DNA of 64,000 bases from an uncultured Spirochaetaceae bacterium (lineage in GTDB: Bacteria > Spirochaetota > Spirochaetia > Sphaerochaetales > Sphaerochaetaceae): NCBI GenBank assembly GCA_944390725.1, contig CALXQU010000006.1:1-64000 (forward strand), read 5' to 3'. The translations under genes and the position numbers were made by a program. Positions within the stretch are counted from its first letter, which is position 1. Each line of letters opens with the position of its first letter. The notes beneath the pieces were generated by a model. It did no database searches. It saw only the letters and a program-made list of their open reading frames with translations, and had not been told where the DNA came from. Shown piece after piece: positions 15,207-24,052 of this stretch.

Positions 15207-16998
15207 CGCCTTTCCCTCCGATTATCCTGAGGATATCATCGCGATAGTCCTCAATGACGATGATATCATCGCCATCGCATTCAATCACGTTGTCGCCTAT
15301 CTCCTCCGATAGTGCCTCATTGATGGCATCCGCTACTAGGGAAGGCATCAGCCGCCGCTCCCTGAGCTGCTGCCTGACGGGCCTGCCATCCAGCAGCGCC
15401 ATGAGGATATCCTGATAGGGGATGCCTATGGCATCATTACCCTGCGGACCGTCCTCCGTGGCTTCCTGCGCATCATCCATCTCCTCTTCCGTCAGCAGGC
15501 TGTCGCGCGTTGCCGATGCATCCTGGCGTATCCTTGCCAGATGGGAGATGTCTATCGTGATCTGGGGCCTTGCAGCTTCGATCTCCGCCTGGCGCTCTGC
15601 CTTGAGCGCTGCCTCCGCACAGGCCGCGGCCTGCTCATATCCGGGGATGCTTTTCAGATAATGCCCCGTCTTCAGCGCCCTGCGCAATACCCGGTCAGCC
15701 TCATGGATGAATGCATCGAATGCAGCGGGATGGAATCCCAGCTCATCATACCGCGTCTCCTGCCACCTGCCGTGCCTGCAGCTGTATGTCCGGCAGCAGT
15801 CCAGCGCGTAGTCGGTATCAGGATGCTTCCCGGACTCCCAGTAGATTGCATTGCCGAGTGGATGCCAGGGGAAGGCCTTCCTGCTGCCGAAGCAGCGCGT
15901 GAAGGTATCGGTGGATTGCTGGGAAGCCATCCTCCATGCCGAGGCGAATAGGCGCTTCCCCCTTGCCTCATCCTTCGTCACGGCAGGTGACCTGGCAGGG
16001 TCCTTGCCCGCGAAGCAGCGGATGGCGGCGAATACCTCATCATCGGTGCGGTTCCCAGGCTCCCTGAGGACTGCCAGGGCGTCATCGTTCCTGATGATGG
16101 CAGCTGGAGCGTATTCCCTTGCCGTTTCCGGCGGGAGGCCCTTGATTACCGCATATTCCAGCATCCAGCGCTGGAGGTTCCTGAGCATGGCGGCATCTCC
16201 TTTGCCTGCGTCGATGAAGCCGGTGCCGAACTCCTTCATCTTCGTGAGGCTGTCCTCCGGGGAAGAGGCACCGATCCCATTCAGCAGCTCATACAGGTAG
16301 ATGTACGCGAATGTCGCAGGCGCTGCCTGGTAGTCGCCTTTCCTGGCATGCGTCCGCCAGGTGAAGTATCCCCGCAGCTGCGGGATGCTCAGGTCATGGT
16401 ATGCAGGGAAGTAGCGGTGGATGGTGCCGGCCCATGGGGAATCATCCTCATAGTCCTCCATGAACTTCCCCTGGATATAGAAGTTCCTGCATTTCTGCGT
16501 GAATGAGCTGTCCTTATGCTCATAGAGCGGCATCATGCCGCGTATCCTCTCAGGGATTGCCGGGATATCCGCATGGAAATCGCCGCCGACATCGGGCCGG
16601 GGCGCATCGGGATAGATGACCTGGGAAGCTGCAGGCGGGGTCTCGAGCACTATGGTGCAGCCGGATGCCCTGATTGAATCCACTGCGCAGGCGAAGAGAT
16701 GGAAGACGACATCAGGCTCCGTGCGCTCATCGAACGTCACGCCTATCCATCCGCTTCCCTTCATGCGGAAGGGCCGTGAGAGATATGGCCTGCCGGCACG
16801 GCGGAGCGCTTCCTGTCCGCATCTGATATCACAGCGCTGGATCTCCGTCCCGCTTGCAGGATCCCACTGGCTCATCAGCAGGGCGAGCCATCTGCCGCTG
16901 TCGGCCAGGACGGAGAAGCCGGGTATGCCTGTCCATCTGCGCTCTTCGCTGATATGGAATTCCCTTGCGGCATAAGCCGTCAGTTCAGACAGTTCCAA
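15199..16998 (-). CDS. YjbR-like / TerB_N / TerB_C multidomain protein
   Basis: 599 residues. Residues ~1-110 resemble the MmcQ/YjbR fold (WTGIPGFSVLADSGRWLALL, then GTEIQRCDIRCG and RPYLSRPFRM). Residues ~150-265 match TerB_N (FYIQGKFMEDYEDD, SIPQLRGYFTWRTHARKGDY, FAYIYLYELLNGIG). The tail (~470-599) matches TerB_C (TIDISHLARIRQDASATRDS, ending VIECDGDDIIVIEDYRDDIL). The start is TTG at 16998 with GGAG eight nt upstream; no better ATG exists in frame. TerB-domain proteins are known from tellurite-resistance and Ter-linked DNA-processing systems. It heads the cassette with a BrxD-like ATPase and an Lhr-like helicase and may be the target-sensing or scaffold part (inference). YjbR assignment is less certain than the TerB domains. 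Confidence 0.83.
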   Translation of the reverse strand: MELSELTAYAAREFHISEERRWTGIPGFSVLADSGRWLALLMSQWDPASGTEIQRCDIRCGQEALRRAGRPYLSRPFRMKGSGWIGVTFDERTEPDVVFHLFACAVDSIRASGCTIVLETPPAASQVIYPDAPRPDVGGDFHADIPAIPERIRGMMPLYEHKDSSFTQKCRNFYIQGKFMEDYEDDSPWAGTIHRYFPAYHDLSIPQLRGYFTWRTHARKGDYQAAPATFAYIYLYELLNGIGASSPEDSLTKMKEFGTGFIDAGKGDAAMLRNLQRWMLEYAVIKGLPPETAREYAPAAIIRNDDALAVLREPGNRTDDEVFAAIRCFAGKDPARSPAVTKDEARGKRLFASAWRMASQQSTDTFTRCFGSRKAFPWHPLGNAIYWESGKHPDTDYALDCCRTYSCRHGRWQETRYDELGFHPAAFDAFIHEADRVLRRALKTGHYLKSIPGYEQAAACAEAALKAERQAEIEAARPQITIDISHLARIRQDASATRDSLLTEEEMDDAQEATEDGPQGNDAIGIPYQDILMALLDGRPVRQQLRERRLMPSLVADAINEALSEEIGDNVIECDGDDIIVIEDYRDDILRIIGGKGDE

Positions 16999-17147
16999 GG
17001 CATCGCTCCATCATGCTGGTATCGCGGCCCGCATACCGGTCCCCGTATGGGATAGTATGTTTTCTTGCTCCGCGAATCGTCAAGGCGATAGGCTTGCGGG
17101 CATGCTGCGGATCTGCCATATTCCATTATCCCTGCAGGCGCTTAATC

Positions 17148-17156
17148 TGCTATCAT
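17148..17156 (+). promoter_or_regulatory. Extended -10 promoter for the MFS gene
   Basis: TGCTATCAT fits the TGnTATAAT extended -10 form. Transcription would start near 17163, leaving a leader of about 17 nt with a weak GAAGG ribosome site before the ATG at 17180. Confidence 0.45.
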
Positions 17157-17179
17157 CTCTTGCTGTAGAAGGTAGCATC

Positions 17180-18352
17180 ATGACTGGATCCCCGTTCACA
17201 AGGCGCATAGGCATAGGCGTGATATTCATCATGTTCTTCGTCTATGCTATCGCATATAACGTAATCGGCACGCTCGTGACCGATGTGATGGAGACGATGG
17301 GGATGGAGCTTTCCCACGTCGGATTCCTGATGAGCGCCATGCAGGCCGGGATACTTGCAGCGATCTGCGCATCGCTTCTGGGGCTGCAGAGGTACCCCAA
17401 GACGGCAATCATGCGTTCCGGCATGGCCCTGGTTGTCCTGGGGCTCTTCATGATAATGGCATCACCCCATGAATGGTCCCTCTACCTTTCCTTCATGATA
17501 TTCGGCTTCGGCGGCTTCTGCCTCGATTCGAGCGCCAATGCATATGTATCGTCATCATCCGATTCACGCAGCCGCAGGTTCGTGCCGCTGATCCATTTCG
17601 TCTACAGCATCGGCGCGCTCCTTTCCGGATACATCATGATCCCGTTCAAGAGCGTGTCATGGAAGGTCGGCTATGCGGCATTCGGCCTGGCGATGCTTGT
17701 CGTGCTCATCGCATCATTCGCGGGCAGGCCGGATGCCCAGGAGACAGGTTCCAGGAAGGAGACGGCAAAGCCGGTCCCTGCCAGGACGATACTCCGCAAC
17801 CCCTCGTTCATAGCGCTCACTGCAGCGCTTATGCTCTACATGACTGCCCAGCAGATAGGCACCAACTGGTTCCCATACTACCTTGAGACTTCCTTCGGCG
17901 CCTCCGATGCGGCATCCGCAGCTGCGATGATGTGCTTCTGGATAGGGATAGCCTCCATGCGCTTCCTTTCCAGCATACTGCTGTCGAAGGGGCTCAGCCC
18001 GGTGAAGCTATCCGCTATAGGAATGGCTGTATCCGGGATAGGGCAGGTACTCGCGGCGCTTTCCGGGAATGCCGTGCTTGCCCTTGTATTCATCGCCCTC
18101 ACCGGTTTCGCGGCAGGAGCGAATATCCCATGCTACATAGTCGAGGTGAGCTCCTGGTATCCGGGCAACACCTTCTTCGTATCGACGCTTTATCTCCTGA
18201 GCGGGACAATCGGGCGCATGGTCATGCAGCCTGTAGCGGCATATGCCGCAGGCCGCATAGGTGCTGGCAGCATGCTGCTGATGTTCTCATCATTCCTCTT
18301 CATAGGCTCATTGCTGGCGCTTTATGTCATCAGGAGGAAGCGCAATGGGTAA
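17180..18352 (+). CDS. MFS transporter
   Basis: 390-residue, about 12-helix major facilitator of the sugar/FucP-like type. A basic pair RR near the start, an N-half ending around residue 180 (FAGRPDAQ), a cytoplasmic loop, and a second half ending YVIRRKRNG are visible. Loop-2-like motif is not the classic GxxxDRxGRR, so the subfamily is uncertain. The chosen ATG follows GAAGGTAG; upstream in-frame codons lie before the likely transcription start. It faces away from the TerB cassette and is followed by the convergent AraC gene; it could import the substrate of the nearby catabolic operon, but nothing ties it there directly. Confidence 0.8.
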   Translation: MTGSPFTRRIGIGVIFIMFFVYAIAYNVIGTLVTDVMETMGMELSHVGFLMSAMQAGILAAICASLLGLQRYPKTAIMRSGMALVVLGLFMIMASPHEWSLYLSFMIFGFGGFCLDSSANAYVSSSSDSRSRRFVPLIHFVYSIGALLSGYIMIPFKSVSWKVGYAAFGLAMLVVLIASFAGRPDAQETGSRKETAKPVPARTILRNPSFIALTAALMLYMTAQQIGTNWFPYYLETSFGASDAASAAAMMCFWIGIASMRFLSSILLSKGLSPVKLSAIGMAVSGIGQVLAALSGNAVLALVFIALTGFAAGANIPCYIVEVSSWYPGNTFFVSTLYLLSGTIGRMVMQPVAAYAAGRIGAGSMLLMFSSFLFIGSLLALYVIRRKRNG

Positions 18353-18423
18353 TCTATTGGGATGGGAAGCATGTAATCGTGATGCCAGATTGCCTTCCTG
18401 CCTTGGTCCCATCATGTCTGCTG

Positions 18424-19464
18424 TTATGCTTTCTTGATTTTCATGCTGCCGAATCCTGCATTGCTCAGGGGGCTCGGCAGGGAGTGCAGCTTGCGGAACT
18501 GGGATGGCGGGATCGTGTATATGCTGCTGAATGCCTGATAGAAGGCCGAGAGGCTGGCAAAGCCGCATTCGTACATGATCTGCATTATGGTCTGGTCTGA
18601 ATTCTGGAGAAGATGGGCAGCTTTCGTTACCCTCTGTATGGTTACGTATTTCTTGTAGGTGATTCCCAGATGCTTCTTGAAATAATATGAGAAATAGCTC
18701 GGATTCATGCCGAGATGCTCCGCCATCATCTGGATTGACAGGTCCTTATCCAGGTTCTGTTCGATATAGTCGAATATCTTGTTTATGTATTGGTCGATTA
18801 TCAGGGGGCTGTTCTCGTTCGAGTCCAGGTTGAAAAGCGAAAGGACAAGCATGACCGAAAGGTCGAAGATCTGGTTATGTATCACGGTATCATATGAGAA
18901 GTGCTCAGATGCGTATGCCCTGGCTATTTCCTCAAGGCAGTGCCTGCAGCTTTCGGCATATGGGTGGGAGGGGCCGATCGTGAGGAATGGATAATGCTGG
19001 CTGTACAGTAGCTTGAAATATGGGAGGAAGCAGCTGCTGTATGTGTTCGCATTCAATGCATTCGGGTAGAAGCCTATCTGGCATCTCGTGGTGCCGGGAA
19101 CTGACGAAATCCATGAATGGGGAGTCATCGCGTTGATTATCAGGATGTCGCCTGGGAAGAGCGTGACGCTCTGTGCGCCGAAGATATAGATAAGCTGGCC
19201 AGAGACGCATTCCGTAATCTGGCAATGGTCATGGAAATGGAAATACGGAACTGAGGCTGGAAAGGGTGGCATCGAGTCCCAGGTATTGGATATCCCTGCC
19301 TGCTGCCCCGGCTGCCGGCCGGCATTGCTGTCCAGAGGTATCTCAGCGGCTATGCCATCCTTCCCGATCATGAATCTGCATGGCTCCGGACTGACCAGCC
19401 TTTCCCATGCGAAAGGGAACAGTGATTTGCCCTTGATCATGCGCTGTATCTGCGTTATAGGCAT
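18424..19464 (-). CDS. AraC family transcriptional regulator
   Basis: 346 residues. An N-terminal cupin-like sensing domain (about 80-190; SVPYFHFHDHCQITECVSGQ and FPGDILIINAMTPHSW) is followed by two helix-turn-helix units at the C-terminus (LSIQMMAEHLGMNPSYFSYY and QIMYECGFASLSAFYQAF). An in-frame codon at 19521 is rejected: the ATG at 19464 has GGAGGCG with good spacing. It is transcribed away from the eleven-gene operon beginning at 19630, so it most likely senses that pathway's substrate and activates it from the 165-bp A-rich region between them (inference). Confidence 0.92.
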   Translation of the reverse strand: MPITQIQRMIKGKSLFPFAWERLVSPEPCRFMIGKDGIAAEIPLDSNAGRQPGQQAGISNTWDSMPPFPASVPYFHFHDHCQITECVSGQLIYIFGAQSVTLFPGDILIINAMTPHSWISSVPGTTRCQIGFYPNALNANTYSSCFLPYFKLLYSQHYPFLTIGPSHPYAESCRHCLEEIARAYASEHFSYDTVIHNQIFDLSVMLVLSLFNLDSNENSPLIIDQYINKIFDYIEQNLDKDLSIQMMAEHLGMNPSYFSYYFKKHLGITYKKYVTIQRVTKAAHLLQNSDQTIMQIMYECGFASLSAFYQAFSSIYTIPPSQFRKLHSLPSPLSNAGFGSMKIKKA

Positions 19465-19629
19465 GCCAATCGCCTCCGTTGATGCTTTTCCCAATACGAT
19501 ATTACCATCATCTGAATCCAAAAAAACAGGAAAAATTTACAAATTAGCCATAAGACAGCTCTTGAAAGCATCCCTGAAGATATAGTCAACAGGACAACTC
19601 AGCGACAAGCGAGGTAAGGAGGTCAGAAG

Positions 19630-20541
19630 GTGAAGGACATCATTGGTGGAATGCGTTTCGTTATGCCTGCTTTGGCAACCCCGCTGAACAAGGATGGCTC
19701 GTTCGATCCCGAAGGAATGAAATCACTGGTTCGGTATGTTCTCTCAAACGGAATGCGTTCACTATTCGTTTTAGGCTATGCGGGTGAATGCCTTGCTTTC
19801 AGCCGCGAGGAGAGAAGGAAGATCATCGCGACCGCGCGTGAAGCCGCGGGGGATGATGTCATGATCATGGCAGGAGTCATGGATGACAGCACGCGCCTTA
19901 TCCAGACGCATATCAATGACGCATACGAGTCAGGTGCGGATGTGGCGCTGACCACCCCGACGGATTTTGTCCACTGCACGGATGATGAGCTCATGGATCT
20001 GTTCAGGACGCTCAATGATACGACGAAGCTTCCGATTGCTATCTATAACTGCCCGGAGAACCAGCATTATCTGACGCCGAAGATGATCAATGACCTTTCA
20101 AAGCTGGATAATATAGTGGCTCTCAAGGAGACATCCAATGTAGACAAGATCCAGACCATGATGCTCGGGGTAGAGAAGAACGACAGCTTCATAATGGTCT
20201 CGGGAGAGGAATTCGTTTACTATCCGGCAATGGCGCTCGGCGTTGAGGGCTTCATAATGGGCGGCCCGGGGAATATCCTGCCCAGGCTGTCTATACAGAT
20301 CCTCAATGATTACCGCGCAGGGAATGCGGATAAGGCAAGGGAAGGCTATTTCCGCATGGTCGCCTTCCTCAAGGAGCTGTATTTCACGCTTCCTTACCCG
20401 ACTATGATGCCGCAGGTCAAGGCAGTGCTTGAGCTTTGGGGGATATGCGGAAGGTATATGGCTTCTCCGACGCGTTCGGTATCGGATGAGCATATGAAGG
20501 CCATAAAGGAGATGCTCTCCCGCCATGGGATAGAAGCATAG
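19630..20541 (+). CDS. Dihydrodipicolinate synthase-family lyase/deaminase
   Basis: 303 residues, (beta/alpha)8 barrel. Schiff-base lysine is Lys166 in VALKETS; Tyr139 in IYNCPENQ is the conserved tyrosine; GYAGE (49-53) replaces the usual G-T/S-T-GE loop. The family includes DapA, N-acetylneuraminate lyase, KDG aldolases and pyrroline-4-hydroxy-2-carboxylate deaminase (LhpC). With Lhp-like epimerase and dehydrogenase genes in the same operon, the deaminase role is the best guess, but an aldolase for a sugar acid is possible. Start is GTG with AAGGAGG upstream. First gene of the operon facing the AraC regulator. Confidence 0.88.
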   Translation: MKDIIGGMRFVMPALATPLNKDGSFDPEGMKSLVRYVLSNGMRSLFVLGYAGECLAFSREERRKIIATAREAAGDDVMIMAGVMDDSTRLIQTHINDAYESGADVALTTPTDFVHCTDDELMDLFRTLNDTTKLPIAIYNCPENQHYLTPKMINDLSKLDNIVALKETSNVDKIQTMMLGVEKNDSFIMVSGEEFVYYPAMALGVEGFIMGGPGNILPRLSIQILNDYRAGNADKAREGYFRMVAFLKELYFTLPYPTMMPQVKAVLELWGICGRYMASPTRSVSDEHMKAIKEMLSRHGIEA

Positions 20542-20555
20542 GCTCGTTTCAGGAA

Positions 20556-20586
20556 GGGCATGGCCGAAGGAGGAGAGGCCCTGCCC
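20556..20586 (+). other. Intergenic stem-loop after the lyase gene
   Basis: GGGCATGGCC pairs with GGCCCTGCCC (one mismatch) around an 11-nt loop, with no T-run after it. Placed between a metabolic gene and the transporter gene, it may be an mRNA processing or stability element. Confidence 0.55.
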
Positions 20587-20606
20587 GAAAGCAAATGGAG
20601 GTTTAG

Positions 20607-22061
20607 ATGGTCAGCAGCACAATCAAGATCATTACAATCGTACTTGTCGTAGCTTATCTTGCTTTCTGCGCAATCGTAGGAATCAAGAAGAACAAGACGA
20701 ATACATCCGTAAGGGAGTACTTCATCTCAAATAAGAACGTAGGGCTCTTCTTCCTGTTCTTCACCTGCTTCGCATCATTCTGCGGCTCAGGCAACTTCAT
20801 CGGCTTCGCAGGACGTACGGCCATGTACGGCGCAGCCGCATACTGGAATTTCCTTGGGGACATACTCCTTGGATATATCGCCTTTACGGTGTTCCTTGCC
20901 CCGTATCTCTCCAAGTTCGACTACTACACGATGCCGCATTATATCGCCAGCTATCTGGCTGGTGGCGACATGACCGTAAGGCGTCTTGGCGGAGTCTGCG
21001 CGGCAATCGGCAATGTAGCCATCACTGGCATGCAGATCATGGGCATGACATACATGCTCTACGCAGTCCTTGAGGTCAACTTCTATGTTGCCTTGATAAT
21101 CGCCGGTGGCATAGTCGTCTTCTATACGGTGTTCGGCGGTATGGATGCCGTCGTCTTCACCGATAGCTTCCAGGGCATGCTCCAGCTCTTCGTAGTCGTC
21201 TTCGTGATAATCTTCTCGTTCAGGCTGATTGACTTCGATGTTCCCTGGCTGTTCCAGGAAGTCAACAAGGTCGACCCGCAGCTGACGACTGTCTGGGGGA
21301 CATACGGATGGAAGAAGTGCATATCGAACTTCCTGACAGGATTCTTCGGATCGCTTACCAACCCGATCATGTGGAACCGCTGCTTCATAGCCAAGGATGT
21401 GGATACCGCTAAGACAGCATTCAGGCTTTCTACGGTTCTCAGCATCGTCGCTACATTCCTCGTGATGAGCATTGGCTTCCTTGCCCGCGTCTACAATAAC
21501 GATGTCGGTGACCAGGCGACTGTATGGCTCATAATCAACAAGTTCCCAGCATGGTTCACCCCGCTTGCCGTAATCGGCCTTATGGGCGCTATCATGTCGA
21601 CGGCAGATACCCATCTCAATTCCGGAATCGCGAATATCGTATGCGACTGCATTGACCCCAATGAGAAGATGTCCGTTGAGCAGACGCTTCGCGTCTCGAA
21701 GATCGCAGGACTGAGCGCAGGCGCGCTTGCAATCCTCGGCGCTGCTGTCGCACCGTCGCTTCTCGATCTTTCGTATCTTGGCCTGGTTATCGTCGGCGGA
21801 ACGCTGTTCCCGGTATTCATCATCGGATATGTGCTCCGTGACAAGACATCCAAGGAGTTCCGCTCGAACATGAGCATCAAGGCTGCCCGCTATGGCATAC
21901 TCATCGGGCTCATCGTGACGACGGCATTCCAGCTTGTCCCGTCCCTGGCCAATGTCATCGGCGGCGGAATCATCCCCGGCATGATTACGACGACAATCGT
22001 GATACTGATACTCAACAAGGTCTTCAAGCCAGAGTATCCGATAGTTTCAGAGAACGTTTGA
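20607..22061 (+). CDS. Sodium:solute symporter (SSS family)
   Basis: 484 residues with about 13 hydrophobic helices. SSS-type segments include CFASFCGSGNFIGFAGRTAM near residue 50, YTVFGGMDAVVFTDSFQGML near 170 (the family's Na+-site region) and LGLVIVGGTLFPVF. Members carry proline, pantothenate, sialic acid, sugars and others with Na+. PutP-type proline carriers belong here, which would suit a hydroxyproline-like substrate, but sequence alone cannot name the cargo. Ribosome site GGAGGT. It follows a stem-loop and is itself followed by one before the NagB-like gene. Confidence 0.92.
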   Translation: MVSSTIKIITIVLVVAYLAFCAIVGIKKNKTNTSVREYFISNKNVGLFFLFFTCFASFCGSGNFIGFAGRTAMYGAAAYWNFLGDILLGYIAFTVFLAPYLSKFDYYTMPHYIASYLAGGDMTVRRLGGVCAAIGNVAITGMQIMGMTYMLYAVLEVNFYVALIIAGGIVVFYTVFGGMDAVVFTDSFQGMLQLFVVVFVIIFSFRLIDFDVPWLFQEVNKVDPQLTTVWGTYGWKKCISNFLTGFFGSLTNPIMWNRCFIAKDVDTAKTAFRLSTVLSIVATFLVMSIGFLARVYNNDVGDQATVWLIINKFPAWFTPLAVIGLMGAIMSTADTHLNSGIANIVCDCIDPNEKMSVEQTLRVSKIAGLSAGALAILGAAVAPSLLDLSYLGLVIVGGTLFPVFIIGYVLRDKTSKEFRSNMSIKAARYGILIGLIVTTAFQLVPSLANVIGGGIIPGMITTTIVILILNKVFKPEYPIVSENV

Positions 22062-22073
22062 CATTCCGGTTCT

Positions 22074-22099
22074 GGGGGCTGTGGCTTGGCCCGGCCCCC
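22074..22099 (+). other. Intergenic stem-loop after the symporter gene
   Basis: GGGGGC pairs with GCCCCC around an interior that also has short G-C pairing; no T-run. Second such element in the same operon (see 20556-20586). Confidence 0.5.
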
Positions 22100-22115
22100 T
22101 TCAGAGGAGAAATCG

Positions 22116-23003
22116 ATGGATATCAGAAAACTGTACACCTGGTGCAGTATCCCTGCGGATGAGCTTGAATCGCATCCTGGCAGGAAGGTTCCCTTCAGGA
22201 TGGTCAAGGATTCCGCTGCTATGGGCGAGCTCATGGCAAGAGAGCTTGTTGATGAAATAAAGAAGGCGTCATCGGAAGGACGTATGTTCAGGGCAATCAT
22301 CCCGTGCGGGCCATCCTGCTGGTATGCTCCATATGTACGTCTTGTGAATGAGGAGAAGGTATCCCTCAGGCATGTGGTTATCTTCCATATGGATGAATGC
22401 CTTGACTGGCAAGGCAGGACCCTGCCGGCTGGCAATCCATATAACTTCAGGGCTTTCATGGAAAAGCATTTCTATGGTGGAATCCCGGAAAGCCTGGCAG
22501 TTCCGCAGAATCAGCGCTTCTTCCTATCTCCCGAATCGATGTTCAGGGTCGCAGAGGAGATTGCCAAGGCTCCCATAGACTATTGTCTCGGAGGATGGGG
22601 GCAGGATGGCCATATCGCCTATAACCAGGCACGCCGCAATCCGTATAGCCAGCTTTCCGTGGAGGAGCTGAGGAACAGCACGATACGCATCCAGGACAAC
22701 AATACAGATACGATAATGGCTCTTGCGCAGCGTACATTCGGCGCAGGCTATGAGTTCGTCCCGCCTATGTCGATAACCCTCGGGATCAAGGAATGCCTGG
22801 GGGCGAGGAAGGTCAGGCTGTTCAGCGATACAGGCGCATGGAAGCAGACGGCACTCAGGATCGCCTTGTTCTCTGAGAAGACCGCTGAATATCCGATGAC
22901 ACTTCTGCAGGACCATCCTGACGCGCTGCTGACAGCGACAAGGGAGACTGCGGAGCATCCCGTGAGCCTTCATCCAGAATGGGAATTCCCCGGTCTCTGC
23001 TGA
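22116..23003 (+). CDS. NagB-like sugar-phosphate deaminase/isomerase homologue
   Basis: 295 residues of the glucosamine-6-phosphate isomerase/6-phosphogluconolactonase family. The NagB active-site pattern is partly kept: HMDE (Asp93) for the proton-shuttling Asp, and DGHIAYNQ (164-171) for the Asp-His-Glu relay. The glutamate of that relay (NagB Glu148) is Gln171 here, and PSCWYAPY replaces the usual phosphate loop of NagB. It may therefore act on a different, perhaps N-substituted, amino sugar phosphate (inference). The ATG at 22116 has AGAGGAG; an upstream TTG is rejected. Its TGA overlaps the start of the PfkB kinase gene, so both likely act in sequence. Confidence 0.85.
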   Translation: MDIRKLYTWCSIPADELESHPGRKVPFRMVKDSAAMGELMARELVDEIKKASSEGRMFRAIIPCGPSCWYAPYVRLVNEEKVSLRHVVIFHMDECLDWQGRTLPAGNPYNFRAFMEKHFYGGIPESLAVPQNQRFFLSPESMFRVAEEIAKAPIDYCLGGWGQDGHIAYNQARRNPYSQLSVEELRNSTIRIQDNNTDTIMALAQRTFGAGYEFVPPMSITLGIKECLGARKVRLFSDTGAWKQTALRIALFSEKTAEYPMTLLQDHPDALLTATRETAEHPVSLHPEWEFPGLC

Positions 23004-24052
23004 TGGGAAGGAAGATCGTCGGCATAGGCGGCATCGGCCGCGGGCTATTCTTCAGGAGCCATGAGAACAGGATCCTGGGAAGGAACGAGTCACGCATGGC
23101 CGAAAGGCTGGATATCAGGGATTACTGCAAGCTCCATATAGTCTTCCACTATATCGCGAGGTTCGTACCTGAAGGGGTTGGTACCATCCCGTGCGGATAT
23201 ATCGGTGATGATGCGGAAGGAGCCGCTCTCCTTGATATGATGAGGGATGCAGGCATGGATGTGTCGGGAATCGAGGTGCATCCTTCGCTCCCGACGATGC
23301 TGAGCGTGTGCCTGCAGTATCCTGACGGAAGCGGCTGCAATATAACCAGCTCGAACAGCGCCTGCACGGCGATTGCGCCTGAGGAAGCTGCCCGGCTGGC
23401 AGGACGCTACGGATTGGGAGCAGGCGATTATGCGGTTGCCTTGCCTGAGGTGCCGATAGAGGCACGTGCTTCGTTCCTGAAAGCCGCGAGTGAAGCAGGT
23501 TCATGCTGCATTGCATCATTCCTGGCTTCAGAAGCGGAGTATGCTATGGAGAAGCGCATCCTGGATGATTGCGATATAGTCGCCCTCAATCAGGATGAGA
23601 CCGCTGCATTCTCGGGGATGGACAGTATCTCGTCGCTTGAGGATGCGGCGGATGCGGCAGAACGGCTCCTTCGGGTGTATCCTCATCTGAGGATGTGGCT
23701 TACGGTAGGTGCGCAGGGCAGTATTTCCGCGGATAGCGGCGGACTGCGCTTCTATGGGACATTCCCCATGCCGGTCGCCAGTACCGCAGGTGCGGGTGAC
23801 GCGACACTTGGAGGAATCATCGCAGCCCTTGCTGCAGGGCTTCCCTTCCAATCCGGAACCGAAGCCTGCAGATGGGATGGAAGCCAGAAGCTGGACAGCG
23901 CTGCGGAGTTCGGAGCGCTTCTCGGCGGCTTGTCAGTGAGGAGCATGGATAGCATAGATCTCAGTATCTCACCGGATGCTGTTGTGGATTTCATAAATGG
24001 CAATGGCTGGCATCATGGATTTGCCCGATTGCTAAAAAAGGAGGAAAGATAA
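23003..24052 (+). CDS. PfkB family carbohydrate kinase
   Basis: 349 residues. The catalytic motif is ASTAGAGDATLGG (near 262; the first Asp of the usual DTxGAGD is Ser, the catalytic Asp in GAGD is kept). The N-terminal half is atypical: the GGxGxNxA sugar-binding segment is not recognisable, while PTMLSVCLQYPDGSGCNITS (near 100) forms the ribokinase-like lid region. The start is taken at the ATG of a TGATG overlap with the NagB-like gene. It presumably phosphorylates a sugar or sugar conjugate before the NagB-like step (inference). Confidence 0.88.
   Translation: MGRKIVGIGGIGRGLFFRSHENRILGRNESRMAERLDIRDYCKLHIVFHYIARFVPEGVGTIPCGYIGDDAEGAALLDMMRDAGMDVSGIEVHPSLPTMLSVCLQYPDGSGCNITSSNSACTAIAPEEAARLAGRYGLGAGDYAVALPEVPIEARASFLKAASEAGSCCIASFLASEAEYAMEKRILDDCDIVALNQDETAAFSGMDSISSLEDAADAAERLLRVYPHLRMWLTVGAQGSISADSGGLRFYGTFPMPVASTAGAGDATLGGIIAALAAGLPFQSGTEACRWDGSQKLDSAAEFGALLGGLSVRSMDSIDLSISPDAVVDFINGNGWHHGFARLLKKEER

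Noticed and set aside
11635..16998. A complete BREX system
   Set aside because: Only BrxD- and BrxHI-like proteins are present; no PglX, PglZ, PglW, BrxC or BrxL-like gene was found on either side.
20787..21614. 275-residue open frame antisense to the sodium symporter
   Set aside because: Charged shadow of a membrane protein gene; no start signals.
19630..24052. Sialic acid (nan) catabolic operon
   Set aside because: A DHDPS-family lyase, sodium symporter and NagB-like protein occur, but NanE and NanK are missing, NagB active-site residues differ, and amino-acid dehydrogenase and epimerase genes are in the same operon.
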